A stretch of DNA of 11,057 bases, taken from the NCBI GenBank assembly GCA_947630515.1, contig CANRHY010000023.1, positions 1 through 11,057 on the forward strand, written 5' to 3'. Origin of the DNA: an uncultured Bacilli bacterium. GTDB taxonomy: Bacteria; Bacillota_I; Bacilli_A; RF39; UBA660. Within the stretch, counting starts at the first letter, position 1. Every line of letters starts with the position of its first letter. Shown here piece after piece: positions 1-5,465 of the stretch. A model generated the notes under the pieces. That model did no database searches, had not been told where the DNA came from, and saw only the letters and a program-made list of their open reading frames with translations. Made by a program: the position numbers and the translations under genes.

Positions 1-353
1 GTAAGTTAAGTGGAGAAGTTCCTTATACAGTATTTCACGCTAAGAAAAGCTATATTAAAAATAATAAAAATGTTATAAAAGGTTTTGTTAAGGCTATAGG
101 AAGGGGACTTGAGTATGTTAAAAATAATACAAGTGAAGATATAGCTAAAGTGATTGAAAGTGAATTTCCTGATACTTCTTATAATGATTTAGTTAAATCT
201 ATAGAAAGATATAAAAATGCTGATAGTTGGTGGGATACTACATATATTAAAGAAGACGCATATAATAATTTACTTGATTTAATGGAATATAATGGTGCTT
301 TAACTAAGAGAATAGATTTTGATTTGATAGTAGATAATAGTTTTAATGAATAG
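1..353 (+). CDS. ABC importer substrate-binding protein, NMT1/THI5-like (5'-truncated by the window)
   Basis: This is the C-terminal part of a periplasmic-type binding protein, which in a Gram-positive cell would be a membrane-anchored lipoprotein delivering a small solute to its permease. The frame is open from base 3 to the TAG at 351-353, giving about 116 residues; the signal peptide and first lobe lie outside the window. The segment beginning VPYTVFHAKKSYIKNN and the tail RYKNADSWW...AYNNLLDLMEYNGAL...LIVDNSFNE match the pattern I know from NMT1/THI5-like (ThiY/SsuA) binding proteins: a helix after the 'target residue' strand, an aromatic-rich turn and a conserved VD-x-SF-x-E ending. The gene overlaps the ATPase by 8 nt, so it is operonic with 346-1089 and 1082-1864. 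The substrate (thiamine pyrimidine precursor, sulfonate, nitrate-like or other) cannot be read from this fragment. No start can be chosen. Confidence 0.85.
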   Translation, partial: KLSGEVPYTVFHAKKSYIKNNKNVIKGFVKAIGRGLEYVKNNTSEDIAKVIESEFPDTSYNDLVKSIERYKNADSWWDTTYIKEDAYNNLLDLMEYNGALTKRIDFDLIVDNSFNE

Positions 354-1089
354 TAATATTTTATCTATTAGAAATTTATGTAAAAGTTATAATAGTTTAA
401 ATGGAGAAGTTCTAACTATTGATAACTTTTCTCTCGATGTTAAAGAAAAGGAATTTATTTCTATTATTGGGTCAAGTGGGTGTGGAAAATCAACTCTTCT
501 TAATATTATAAGTGGACTAGATAAAGACTATACAGGTAGTATTAGATTTAAAGATAGTGTTAAGACAAGTTATATGCTTCAAGAAGATGCACTTCTTCCA
601 TGGCTTAGTGTTTATGAAAATGCTATTTTAGGTTTAAAATTAGAAAAGAAATTAGATAATAGTAGTTTAAATTATGTTAAATATCTTTTAAATAAGTATG
701 GTCTTAATGGTTTTTTAAATAAAAAAGTTAGTAGTTTGTCAGGGGGTATGAGACAAAGAGTCGCGCTTATTAGGACTATTGCTACTAAACCTGATTTGAT
801 TTTTCTAGATGAGCCATTTTCAGCACTTGATTATCAAACTAGACTTAAGGTAAGCGATGATATTTATTCTATTATTAAGGAAGAGGGAATAACTGCGATT
901 ATGGTTACTCATGATATTGCTGAAGCAATTAGTATGTCTGATAGAGTTGTAGTTTTATCTAAAAGACCAGCTAAATTAAAAAGTATATATGAAATTAATT
1001 TAACAGATAAAAAAAATCCTATACATAATAGAAAAGCTAAAGAATTTACAGAATATTATGACCTATTATGGAGGGATATTGATGAGTGA
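346..1089 (+). CDS. ABC transporter ATP-binding protein, SsuB/TauB/ThiZ type
   Basis: A cytoplasmic ATPase of 247 residues that powers import through the neighbouring permease. All ABC motifs are intact: Walker A GSSGCGKST at about residues 42-50, Q-loop Gln79 in YMLQEDALLPW, signature LSGGM at 131-135, Walker B LIFLDEP at 151-157 with catalytic Glu156, D-loop SALD at 159-162, and switch His189 in MVTHD. The Q-loop form LQ-x-D-x-LLPW and the C-terminal half (EAISMSDRVVVLSKRPAK) are typical of the nitrate/sulfonate/taurine/thiamine-precursor subfamily. The ATG lies inside the end of the binding-protein gene (8-nt overlap) and has no strong Shine-Dalgarno of its own, which suggests translational coupling. 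It ends in TGA, 8 nt inside the permease gene. The substrate is not predictable from the ATPase. Confidence 0.95.
   Translation: MNSNILSIRNLCKSYNSLNGEVLTIDNFSLDVKEKEFISIIGSSGCGKSTLLNIISGLDKDYTGSIRFKDSVKTSYMLQEDALLPWLSVYENAILGLKLEKKLDNSSLNYVKYLLNKYGLNGFLNKKVSSLSGGMRQRVALIRTIATKPDLIFLDEPFSALDYQTRLKVSDDIYSIIKEEGITAIMVTHDIAEAISMSDRVVVLSKRPAKLKSIYEINLTDKKNPIHNRKAKEFTEYYDLLWRDIDE
1070..1075 (+). promoter_or_regulatory. Shine-Dalgarno deciding the permease start
   Basis: GGAGGG lies 6 nt before ATG 1082 and downstream of the alternative in-frame ATG at 1058. It supports the 260-residue permease rather than the 268-residue version. Confidence 0.85.
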
Positions 1090-1864
1090 GAAACAAAAAG
1101 CGTTTGTTAAAAAATATAAAAGAGATAAAGTTTTAATAAGATTTTTTCAAATATTTATAGGGGTTATTATTCTTATTTTATGGGAAGTACTTGCTAAATG
1201 TGGTGTTATTAATACTTTTATTACAAGTTACCCTTCAGCTATTTTTAAAACTATATTTAATTTAGCAAAAAGTGGAGAATTAGTTAAGCATATTTTGGTT
1301 ACGTTAAAAGAAACAGTATTAGCATTTAGTATTACTGGGATTATTAGTATTTTATTTTCAATTATTCTTTATGAAAGTGAAACTTTAGCAAAAATAGTAG
1401 AACCTTATTTAGTTTTAATAAATAGTTTACCTAAAGTAGCGCTTGGGCCAATTATAATTATTTGGGTGGGCGCTAATGGGAAAAGTATTATTTTGATGGC
1501 TGTGTTAATTTCTTTAATAGTAAGTATTGAAAGTATTTATGTAGGATTTAAGAATACTAATAAGAGTATGTTAAAACTTTTTAAGAGTTTTAATGCTAGT
1601 CAAAAAGATATATTAACTCTTTTGGTTATTCCTAGTAATGTTAAAATAATAATTAATACTTTTAAAATAAATATTGGTTTATGTTTAATTGGTGTTGTGA
1701 TGGGTGAATTTCTTACAAGTAAAGCTGGTGTTGGATATTTAATTCTTTATGGAAGCCAAGTATTCAATTTAACTTTAGTTATGAGTGGCATTATAATATT
1801 ACTAATTCTTTCTATAGTTTTATATTTAATTATTAGTTTAATTGAAAAACATTTAGATTATTAG
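1082..1864 (+). CDS. ABC transporter permease, SsuC/ThiX-like (BPD_transp_1)
   Basis: A membrane permease of 260 residues, completing the importer of binding protein, ATPase and permease. It shows an N-terminal membrane segment at about 22-38 and further hydrophobic stretches near 80-97, 108-127, 135-153, 195-212 and 232-254. The cytoplasmic coupling (EAA-like) loop lies at about 169-184, reading SFNASQKDILTLLVIP, followed by the usual GEFL and GVGYLI motifs at about 208-221. The start is ATG 1082: the six-base GGAGGG at 1070-1075 sits 6 nt upstream. An in-frame ATG at 1058 would add eight residues but lies upstream of this ribosome binding site, so I rejected it. The gene overlaps the ATPase end by 8 nt, the same overlap as at the previous junction. 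The stop codon is in the loop of a shared terminator hairpin. Confidence 0.93.
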   Translation: MSEKQKAFVKKYKRDKVLIRFFQIFIGVIILILWEVLAKCGVINTFITSYPSAIFKTIFNLAKSGELVKHILVTLKETVLAFSITGIISILFSIILYESETLAKIVEPYLVLINSLPKVALGPIIIIWVGANGKSIILMAVLISLIVSIESIYVGFKNTNKSMLKLFKSFNASQKDILTLLVIPSNVKIIINTFKINIGLCLIGVVMGEFLTSKAGVGYLILYGSQVFNLTLVMSGIIILLILSIVLYLIISLIEKHLDY

Positions 1865-1876
1865 TCTAAATGTTTT
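1846..1876. terminator. Bidirectional intrinsic terminator between convergent genes
   Basis: A perfect 12-bp inverted repeat, AAAACATTTAGA (1846-1857) and TCTAAATGTTTT (1865-1876), encloses a 7-nt loop. The stem ends in A/T runs on both sides, so each strand yields a hairpin followed by U residues. It closes the + strand ABC operon, whose TAG stop is in the loop, and the - strand gene 1875-2594, whose TAA stop overlaps the end of the stem. The stem is AT-rich, so strength is uncertain. Confidence 0.8.
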
Positions 1877-2594
1877 ATTCTTTAGGTACTTTTTCCTCTG
1901 GTAAGTATTCACCTTTAGCACTTATTTTTGTTACAAAGTATTTTCCTTGAGCTGCATTATTAGCATCATTTCTTAGCCATGCGTATAAATGGAAAGTTTT
2001 TTCATTATTAGCTTCTATTAATATGTTTTTAGTAAGTATATGTTTTTCAGTTCCTTCTACTTTTTCTATTTGGCCAAATATATTAGTCGTTGGAGTTTCA
2101 ACTCCATCTTCTCCAATTGCTACTTTAATTTGGTCATCATCTACAGCAACGTTATATTTATTTTCAAATTCATAGCCATCTTTACTTGTATTTGTTGTAA
2201 ACTCTAATCCAGAGGTTGTATCTTTTTCTAAATATAGAGTTACATATAATGGTAAAGAGCCTGTATTTTTTAGTTTAAATGTATAAGGGTCTAATGCACT
2301 CCACTCTTCTGGAGTAGTCGGATCTGTTTGTGGATATATTGGTACATAAGAAGTACTTCCATCTTCATTTTTCTTTGTTCCTATAATGTTATCCACATTT
2401 TCTTCTAGTCCTGTATCACAAGTCTCGTCTATACAAAAAGACATAGCTATATTACCAAAAGTTATTGTTTTTGCTTCTCCTTCAGCGTCTACTTTAAAAA
2501 TTGCATATGAAAAAGATATAAATAATAGAACTACTATTAAAACTGTAACTATAGTTATACTAATTTCTCTTTTTATCAATTTTTCTAATTTCAT
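1875..2594 (-). CDS. TasA/camelysin-like SipW-dependent secreted protein, paralogue A
   Basis: A secreted, probably fibre-forming or surface protein of 239 residues. The N-terminus is basic (KLEKLIKRE), followed by a hydrophobic segment at about 11-29 ending in SYA, then IFKVDAEG and the strand TITFGNIAMSF. This layout (small-x-Ala site, an F-x-x-[DN] motif, then a T-F-x-x-G strand) is that of SipW-type signal peptides in TasA and CalY; cleavage after Ala31 is likely. The mature part is hydrophilic and beta-rich, with FKLKNTGSLPLY and LYLEKDTTSGL at about 106-130 and LTKNILIEA and LYAWL near 187-207, close to the TasA/camelysin 'NNGSL' pattern. Cys54 and Cys59 form a C-x4-C pair. The start is ATG 2594, 6 nt after AAAGGTG (2601-2607); the upstream in-frame GTG is part of that ribosome binding site. 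The gene has its own promoter. It is a close paralogue of 2717-3457. Fibre formation is inferred, not seen. Confidence 0.85.
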   Translation of the reverse strand: MKLEKLIKREISITIVTVLIVVLLFISFSYAIFKVDAEGEAKTITFGNIAMSFCIDETCDTGLEENVDNIIGTKKNEDGSTSYVPIYPQTDPTTPEEWSALDPYTFKLKNTGSLPLYVTLYLEKDTTSGLEFTTNTSKDGYEFENKYNVAVDDDQIKVAIGEDGVETPTTNIFGQIEKVEGTEKHILTKNILIEANNEKTFHLYAWLRNDANNAAQGKYFVTKISAKGEYLPEEKVPKE

Positions 2595-2600
2595 TTTATT

Positions 2601-2607
2601 CACCTTT
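2601..2607 (-). promoter_or_regulatory. Shine-Dalgarno deciding the start of paralogue A
   Basis: On the - strand this reads AAAGGTG, 6 nt before ATG 2594. Its last three bases are an in-frame GTG that lengthens the open frame by three codons; as part of the ribosome binding site it is unlikely to be the start. Confidence 0.8.
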
Positions 2608-2630
2608 TGGTTTTTTATCCTACAATTATT

Positions 2631-2659
2631 ATTTTAACTTATTTTTTAGATTTAATCAA
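2631..2659 (-). promoter_or_regulatory. Sigma-A-type promoter of paralogue A
   Basis: Read on the - strand: -35 TTGATT (2654-2659), 17-bp spacer, -10 TAAAAT (2631-2636), with the start codon 36 nt beyond the -10 box. It aligns base for base in spacing with the promoter of the neighbouring paralogue (3484-3512). Confidence 0.75.
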
Positions 2660-2682
2660 GGCTTAGTATTAGTATTTAACAA

Positions 2683-2711
2683 AAAAATTTAGATTTTTGG
2701 TCTAAATTTTT
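2683..2711 (-). terminator. Intrinsic terminator of paralogue B
   Basis: An 11-bp inverted repeat AAAAATTTAGA / TCTAAATTTTT with a 7-nt loop lies just after the TAA of the gene ending at 2717. On the - strand it runs into further U residues. The arms (TTTAGA / TCTAAA) are the same as in the terminator of paralogue A at 1846-1876, in keeping with duplication of the whole unit. Confidence 0.75.
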
Positions 2712-2716
2712 AATTT

Positions 2717-3457
2717 TTATCCATTTTCTGAAGTTGGCTTTAATTCTTCTGGTAAGTATTCTCCTCTTGCGCTTATTTTTGTTACAAAATATTTTCCTTG
2801 AGCAGAATTTTCTGCGTCTTCTTTTAGCCATGCATATAATTTAAATGTTTTTTCTCCATGAGCTTCTATTAGTATATTTTTTGTAAGTATGTGTTTTGTT
2901 TCATTTCCAATTTCTTCAGCTGTTTCGTTATATGTTTTAATTGTAGGTGAAATGTATTCACCTTCAACTGTTTCTCCAATTGCTATTTTAATTTGGTCGT
3001 CATTTACTGGAGTATTATATTCAACTGTCGTAGATTCGAAGCCTTCTTCACTTCCAGTATTGTAAGTGTAACTTAATCCAGAAGTTGTATCTTTTTCTAA
3101 ATATAGGGTTATATATAAAGATAAGGAACCTGTATTTTTAAGTTTAAATATATATGGGTCTAATGCATTCCATTCTTCAGTTGTGCTTGGGTCTTTTTGT
3201 GGATATATTGGAACATATTGAGTTTCTCCATTAACTAATTTTTTACCTATTACATTATCTACATTATCTATTGCTTCATCACATTGTTCATTTACACAAA
3301 ATGAAAGGGCTATATCTCCAAATGTTATTGTATTAGGTGTTCCTTCTGCGTCTACTTTAAATATTGCATAAGAAAAGGCTGTAAAAAGTATTGCTACTAA
3401 GATTACGGTAACTATAGTTATACTAATTTCGCGTTTAATTAATCCTTCTAATTTCAT
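2717..3457 (-). CDS. TasA/camelysin-like SipW-dependent secreted protein, paralogue B
   Basis: A protein of 246 residues with the same architecture as its neighbour 1875-2594: basic N-terminus, hydrophobic segment at about 11-29, SYA cleavage site (likely after Ala31), IFKVDAEG, the strand TITFGDIALSF, and C-x4-C at Cys54/Cys59. Shared blocks include YVPIYPQ, FKLKNTGSL, LYLEKDTTSGL, DDQIK-[IV]-AIGE, LTKNILIEA and AQGKYFVTKISA. The main differences are a longer insert at about residues 160-187 and a different C-terminal tail (PTSENG). The start is ATG 3457, 6 nt after AAAGGTG at 3464-3470; the in-frame GTG inside that motif is rejected. It has its own promoter and terminator. By family it should be exported and processed by the signal peptidase at 4155-4775, then assembled or displayed outside the cell. 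Whether A and B co-assemble or are alternatives cannot be told. Confidence 0.85.
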   Translation of the reverse strand: MKLEGLIKREISITIVTVILVAILFTAFSYAIFKVDAEGTPNTITFGDIALSFCVNEQCDEAIDNVDNVIGKKLVNGETQYVPIYPQKDPSTTEEWNALDPYIFKLKNTGSLSLYITLYLEKDTTSGLSYTYNTGSEEGFESTTVEYNTPVNDDQIKIAIGETVEGEYISPTIKTYNETAEEIGNETKHILTKNILIEAHGEKTFKLYAWLKEDAENSAQGKYFVTKISARGEYLPEELKPTSENG

Positions 3458-3463
3458 ACTCTT

Positions 3464-3470
3464 CACCTTT
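3464..3470 (-). promoter_or_regulatory. Shine-Dalgarno deciding the start of paralogue B
   Basis: AAAGGTG on the - strand, 6 nt before ATG 3457. The GTG at its end is in frame three codons upstream and explains the longer open frame, exactly as in paralogue A. Confidence 0.8.
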
Positions 3471-3483
3471 ATATCTTATATAT

Positions 3484-3512
3484 ATTTTAACCCATTTTAT
3501 AAGTTTTATCAA
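3484..3512 (-). promoter_or_regulatory. Sigma-A-type promoter of paralogue B
   Basis: On the - strand: -35 TTGATA (3507-3512), 17-bp spacer, -10 TAAAAT (3484-3489). The -10 box is 26 nt from ATG 3457, so the leader is very short and contains little beyond the ribosome binding site. Confidence 0.75.
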
Positions 3513-3520
3513 GATTAAAA

Positions 3521-3549
3521 GAAAAAATATAGAATAACTATATTTCTTC
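3521..3549 (-). terminator. Intrinsic terminator overlapping the end of the 175-aa gene
   Basis: On the - strand GAAGAAATATAG pairs with CTATATTTTTTC (one G-U pair) around a 5-nt loop and is followed by more U residues. The left arm contains the last three codons and the TAG stop of 3538-4065, so the hairpin is partly coding. Confidence 0.65.
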
Positions 3550-4065
3550 AACTAAAAAGTCTATATCTAAAGTTTTATTTAATTCTTCTTCTGTTGTGTT
3601 TTCATCTAAGTATAAGTGTAGTTTATGTGTATTTATAGTATAAGGTTTTATTTTATCTGTAGTTATTACATAATATGTGCTTGCCCCTTTTGTAAATTTA
3701 TCTAAGTCTTTTAATTTTAATATTTTATTATCTATATTTATTTTTATGTTATTATCTTTTAATGTGCTATTTATGTTGTATTTTAAATAAAGTGTGTACT
3801 CTTTTTTCATATTGATATTATTGTTTACTTTTAGAGTTATTGTATTTTTATTATATGTATTTTTGTCTTTTTCTATAGCAATGGAACCAAGGCTACTATT
3901 AACATCTAATTCTAGTTTTTCGTCTAAGTGTGAATATGCGTATGCTATATCTCCATATTTTTTAGCGTCTGTTTTTAGAAATATTACAAATGACACCATG
4001 ATAAATATTAATATAAAAATTATCTCACAATATAATTTTATTATTTGATTATGAATTTTTTTCAC
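3538..4065 (-). CDS. Divergent TasA-like membrane/secreted protein, possible anchor or minor subunit
   Basis: A protein of 175 residues of no named family that I recognise. It has a membrane segment at about 13-30 and then an extracellular-type hydrophilic, Lys/Asn-rich, beta-rich domain. Aligned by eye with the two paralogues downstream it keeps their landmarks: SFVIFLKTDA against SYAIFKVDA, YGDIAYAYS against FGDIALSF, ITLKVNNNINMKKEYTLYL against FKLKNTGSL..YITLYL, IKINI against IKIAI, and HLYL against KLYAWL near the end. It lacks the C-x4-C pair and has Val instead of Ala at the expected cleavage position. It may therefore stay in the membrane, or be cut later at AYA (41-43). The start is GTG, since the next Met is residue 23, inside the membrane segment; GGGGG lies 9 nt upstream. 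It has its own near-consensus promoter. A TapA-like anchoring role is inference from context only. Confidence 0.75.
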   Translation of the reverse strand: MKKIHNQIIKLYCEIIFILIFIMVSFVIFLKTDAKKYGDIAYAYSHLDEKLELDVNSSLGSIAIEKDKNTYNKNTITLKVNNNINMKKEYTLYLKYNINSTLKDNNIKINIDNKILKLKDLDKFTKGASTYYVITTDKIKPYTINTHKLHLYLDENTTEEELNKTLDIDFLVEEI

Positions 4066-4092
4066 AACCTATACCCCCTTAAAACTAATATA

Positions 4093-4121
4093 ATTGTACC
4101 ATAAAAAGTCTTTTTTGTCAA
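4093..4121 (-). promoter_or_regulatory. Near-consensus promoter with extended -10, 175-aa gene
   Basis: On the - strand: TTGACA (4116-4121), 17-bp spacer, TACAAT (4093-4098), preceded by TGG, which makes an extended -10. The -35 box is a perfect consensus, making this the strongest-looking promoter in the window. It sits about 30 bp upstream of the GTG start. Confidence 0.85.
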
Positions 4122-4141
4122 GTTTTCTTCCTTTTTAAAAT

Positions 4142-4167
4142 AAAAAAACACCATTTAGTGTTTCTTT
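4142..4167 (-). terminator. Intrinsic terminator overlapping the end of sipW
   Basis: On the - strand AAAGAAACAC pairs with GTGTTTTTTT (6-bp core AAACAC/GTGTTT plus a G-U and A-U extension) around a 6-nt loop, and U residues follow. The TAA stop of 4155-4775 falls at the stem/loop boundary. The -35 box of the next gene begins only 21 bp downstream. Confidence 0.75.
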
Positions 4168-4775
4168 AATTTTTTATCTTCTTCTTCAATTTCGTGTGCT
4201 TCTTCTATTTTATTTTTTACTTTAATTAATTTTAATAGTTTTACTATATCATATGCAACTATACCTAATGCTGGAATTAATATTACTATGAACCAACCTC
4301 CTCGACTAGCTAAGAAGAATTGTATTCTTCCAAGTTGAGGAATTTTAAATCTTACTGTTCCTATTACACTACTAGAAGCAATGATTTCGTCATCTACTGA
4401 TTGATTTGCGTCTCCTTTTGTTCTGAATGTTATTCCATTATTAGTTGTAAACTTTTCAACTACTCTGTGTGTTACTGGAGTATGACCTAAACTTTTTTTA
4501 GTACTATAATAAGAGATTATGTCACCTACTTCTATATCTTCTGGATCTTTACGTACCACAAATACTACGTCATATACTTTTATTTTTGGTTCCATGCTTC
4601 CACTTATTATTGTGTATAGCCCAAGTGGGGGATTTTTTCCTTTAATCTCTGCTACTTTGTTTATTCCAATATAGGTAATTAAAAAACCTGCAATGGTAAG
4701 TAGTATTGCCATTACACCCCAAGATATAAGTTTCATTATAAAATTGAATAACTTAAACCCGTCTTTATTCTTCAT
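4155..4775 (-). CDS. sipW: SipW-type (ER-type) signal peptidase I
   Basis: A membrane serine protease of the S26B branch that removes signal peptides from SipW-dependent exported proteins; 206 residues, near the usual size. The nucleophile is Ser60 in SGSMEP (58-63). The general base is His103 in VTHRVV, where bacterial SipS-type enzymes have lysine, which identifies the archaeal/ER branch. Asp122 in TKGDAN and the acidic VDD at 127-129 complete the conserved boxes. Membrane segments lie at about 15-37 and 161-180, so the catalytic domain faces outside and a charged tail (EEAHEIEEEDKKLKKH) lies in the cytoplasm. The start is ATG 4775, 5 nt after GTAGGTG. It has its own promoter and terminator. 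The natural clients are the three membrane-segment proteins encoded directly downstream (3538-4065, 2717-3457, 1875-2594), as in Bacillus tapA-sipW-tasA. Confidence 0.93.
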   Translation of the reverse strand: MKNKDGFKLFNFIMKLISWGVMAILLTIAGFLITYIGINKVAEIKGKNPPLGLYTIISGSMEPKIKVYDVVFVVRKDPEDIEVGDIISYYSTKKSLGHTPVTHRVVEKFTTNNGITFRTKGDANQSVDDEIIASSSVIGTVRFKIPQLGRIQFFLASRGGWFIVILIPALGIVAYDIVKLLKLIKVKNKIEEAHEIEEEDKKLKKH

Positions 4776-4795
4776 ATTTTCACCTACTATTATTA

Positions 4796-4824
4796 ATTAT
4801 AATAAAATTTTTGATTTTATACAA
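4796..4824 (-). promoter_or_regulatory. Sigma-A-type promoter of sipW
   Basis: On the - strand: -35 TTGTAT (4819-4824), 17-bp spacer, -10 TATAAT (4796-4801, perfect consensus). The -10 lies 20 nt before ATG 4775. Confidence 0.75.
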
Positions 4825-4831
4825 GATATTT

Positions 4832-4863
4832 TACTATTTTTAGTTTTATTTTATACTATTTTT
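4832..4863 (-). repeat. Direct repeat upstream of the sipW promoter
   Basis: The decamer AAAAATAGTA on the - strand occurs at 4832-4841 and 4854-4863, a 22-bp period (about two helical turns). It lies just upstream of the sipW -35 box, and the distal copy runs into the end of queH. It could be an activator site, but the DNA is so AT-rich that chance is a real alternative. Confidence 0.3.
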
Positions 4864-5452
4864 GTTTTGAATAGTTACATCCACAGTAGTTTTGTCTATA
4901 TAAGTTATATTCTTTAGATAATTCTATGGATTTTTTGTATCCATCTTTTTTCTTAAAGTCTGAATATAAGAATTTTATATTAGTAGAGTTTTCTATTAGG
5001 CTACCTAATTCATTTATTACTTCACTATTTTTATATGGGCTTACTGTTAGAGTTGTTCCAAAATATTCAAAATTATTTTCTTTTGCTAACTTTGCTGTTT
5101 TTTGTAGTCTTAGGTTATAACAAGCATGACATCTAATGCCACCTTCTTTACAATCTTCTAAACCAGTTGAAATTCTTTTAAATTCTTCATTTTCATAGTC
5201 GCAATCTAGAAATTTTATGTTTTTATCTATTTCTTTTATTAATCTTTTTTGTTCTTCTTTTCTTTTTATGTATTCTTCGTATGGCTCGATATTTGGGTTA
5301 TAGTAAAGAATGGTTATGTCAAAATAAGGATATAATCTTGTTATTACACTAGAAGAACATGGGGCACAGCAAGAGTGAAGAAGTAATTTTGGTTTTCTTC
5401 CACTTTCTTTTTTTATTATCTCTTCTAGTATTAAGTCATAATTCTTTTTCAT
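4856..5452 (-). CDS. queH: Epoxyqueuosine reductase QueH
   Basis: A cytoplasmic iron-sulfur enzyme that reduces epoxyqueuosine to queuosine in the wobble base of tRNAs with GUN anticodons, the last step of the pathway and non-homologous to QueG. The protein has 198 residues, typical for QueH (DUF208). Motifs in order: LLLHSCCAPCSS at about 23-34, YYNPNIEPYEEY at 50-61, DCDY at 83-86, GGIRCHACYNLR at 104-115, GTTLTVSPYKNS at 132-143, and the C-terminal YRQNYCGC at 185-192. Together they supply the conserved cysteines (28, 29, 32, 108, 111, 190, 192) from which the cluster ligands come. The start is ATG 5452, 5 nt after AAAGGAG. It lies 32 bp downstream of typA, behind a terminator-like hairpin and with no visible promoter of its own. 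No clear terminator follows. No other queuosine genes are in the window, so the cell may salvage queuine or encode the pathway elsewhere. Confidence 0.95.
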   Translation of the reverse strand: MKKNYDLILEEIIKKESGRKPKLLLHSCCAPCSSSVITRLYPYFDITILYYNPNIEPYEEYIKRKEEQKRLIKEIDKNIKFLDCDYENEEFKRISTGLEDCKEGGIRCHACYNLRLQKTAKLAKENNFEYFGTTLTVSPYKNSEVINELGSLIENSTNIKFLYSDFKKKDGYKKSIELSKEYNLYRQNYCGCNYSKQK

Positions 5453-5465
5453 TTATGCTCCTTTG

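Larger units (their letters stand above)
1846..3512 (-). repeat. Tandem duplication of a promoter-gene-terminator cassette
   Basis: Two adjacent units, 1846-2659 and 2683-3512, correspond along their whole length: promoter (TTGAT[TA]-N17-TAAAAT), ribosome binding site AAAGGTG with identical 6-nt spacing, protein-coding sequence, and a terminator with TTTAGA/TCTAAA arms. Coding DNA keeps long near-identical tracts, for example around 1905-1960 against 2747-2802 (GGTAAGTATTC, TTATTTTTGTTACAAA, TATTTTCCTTGAGC). The copies differ mostly in the central variable loops. Confidence 0.75.

Noticed and set aside
1..353. Thiamine (TPP) riboswitch expected for a ThiY-type operon
   Set aside because: The operon leader lies outside the window, so nothing can be said, and the substrate is not established.
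1058..1081. Upstream ATG of the permease as the start
   Set aside because: The only good ribosome binding site lies downstream of it and fits ATG 1082.
2386..2637. Small hydrophobic + strand frame (83 aa), possible membrane peptide
   Set aside because: It is the complement of the signal-peptide region and promoter of paralogue A; its hydrophobicity follows from the opposite-strand hydrophobic codons.
3794..4048. 84-aa hydrophobic + strand frame
   Set aside because: Antisense to the membrane segment of the 175-aa protein; shadow.
4693..4917. 74-aa + strand frame spanning the sipW-queH gap
   Set aside because: Overlaps both - strand genes and the sipW promoter, and has no clear Shine-Dalgarno.
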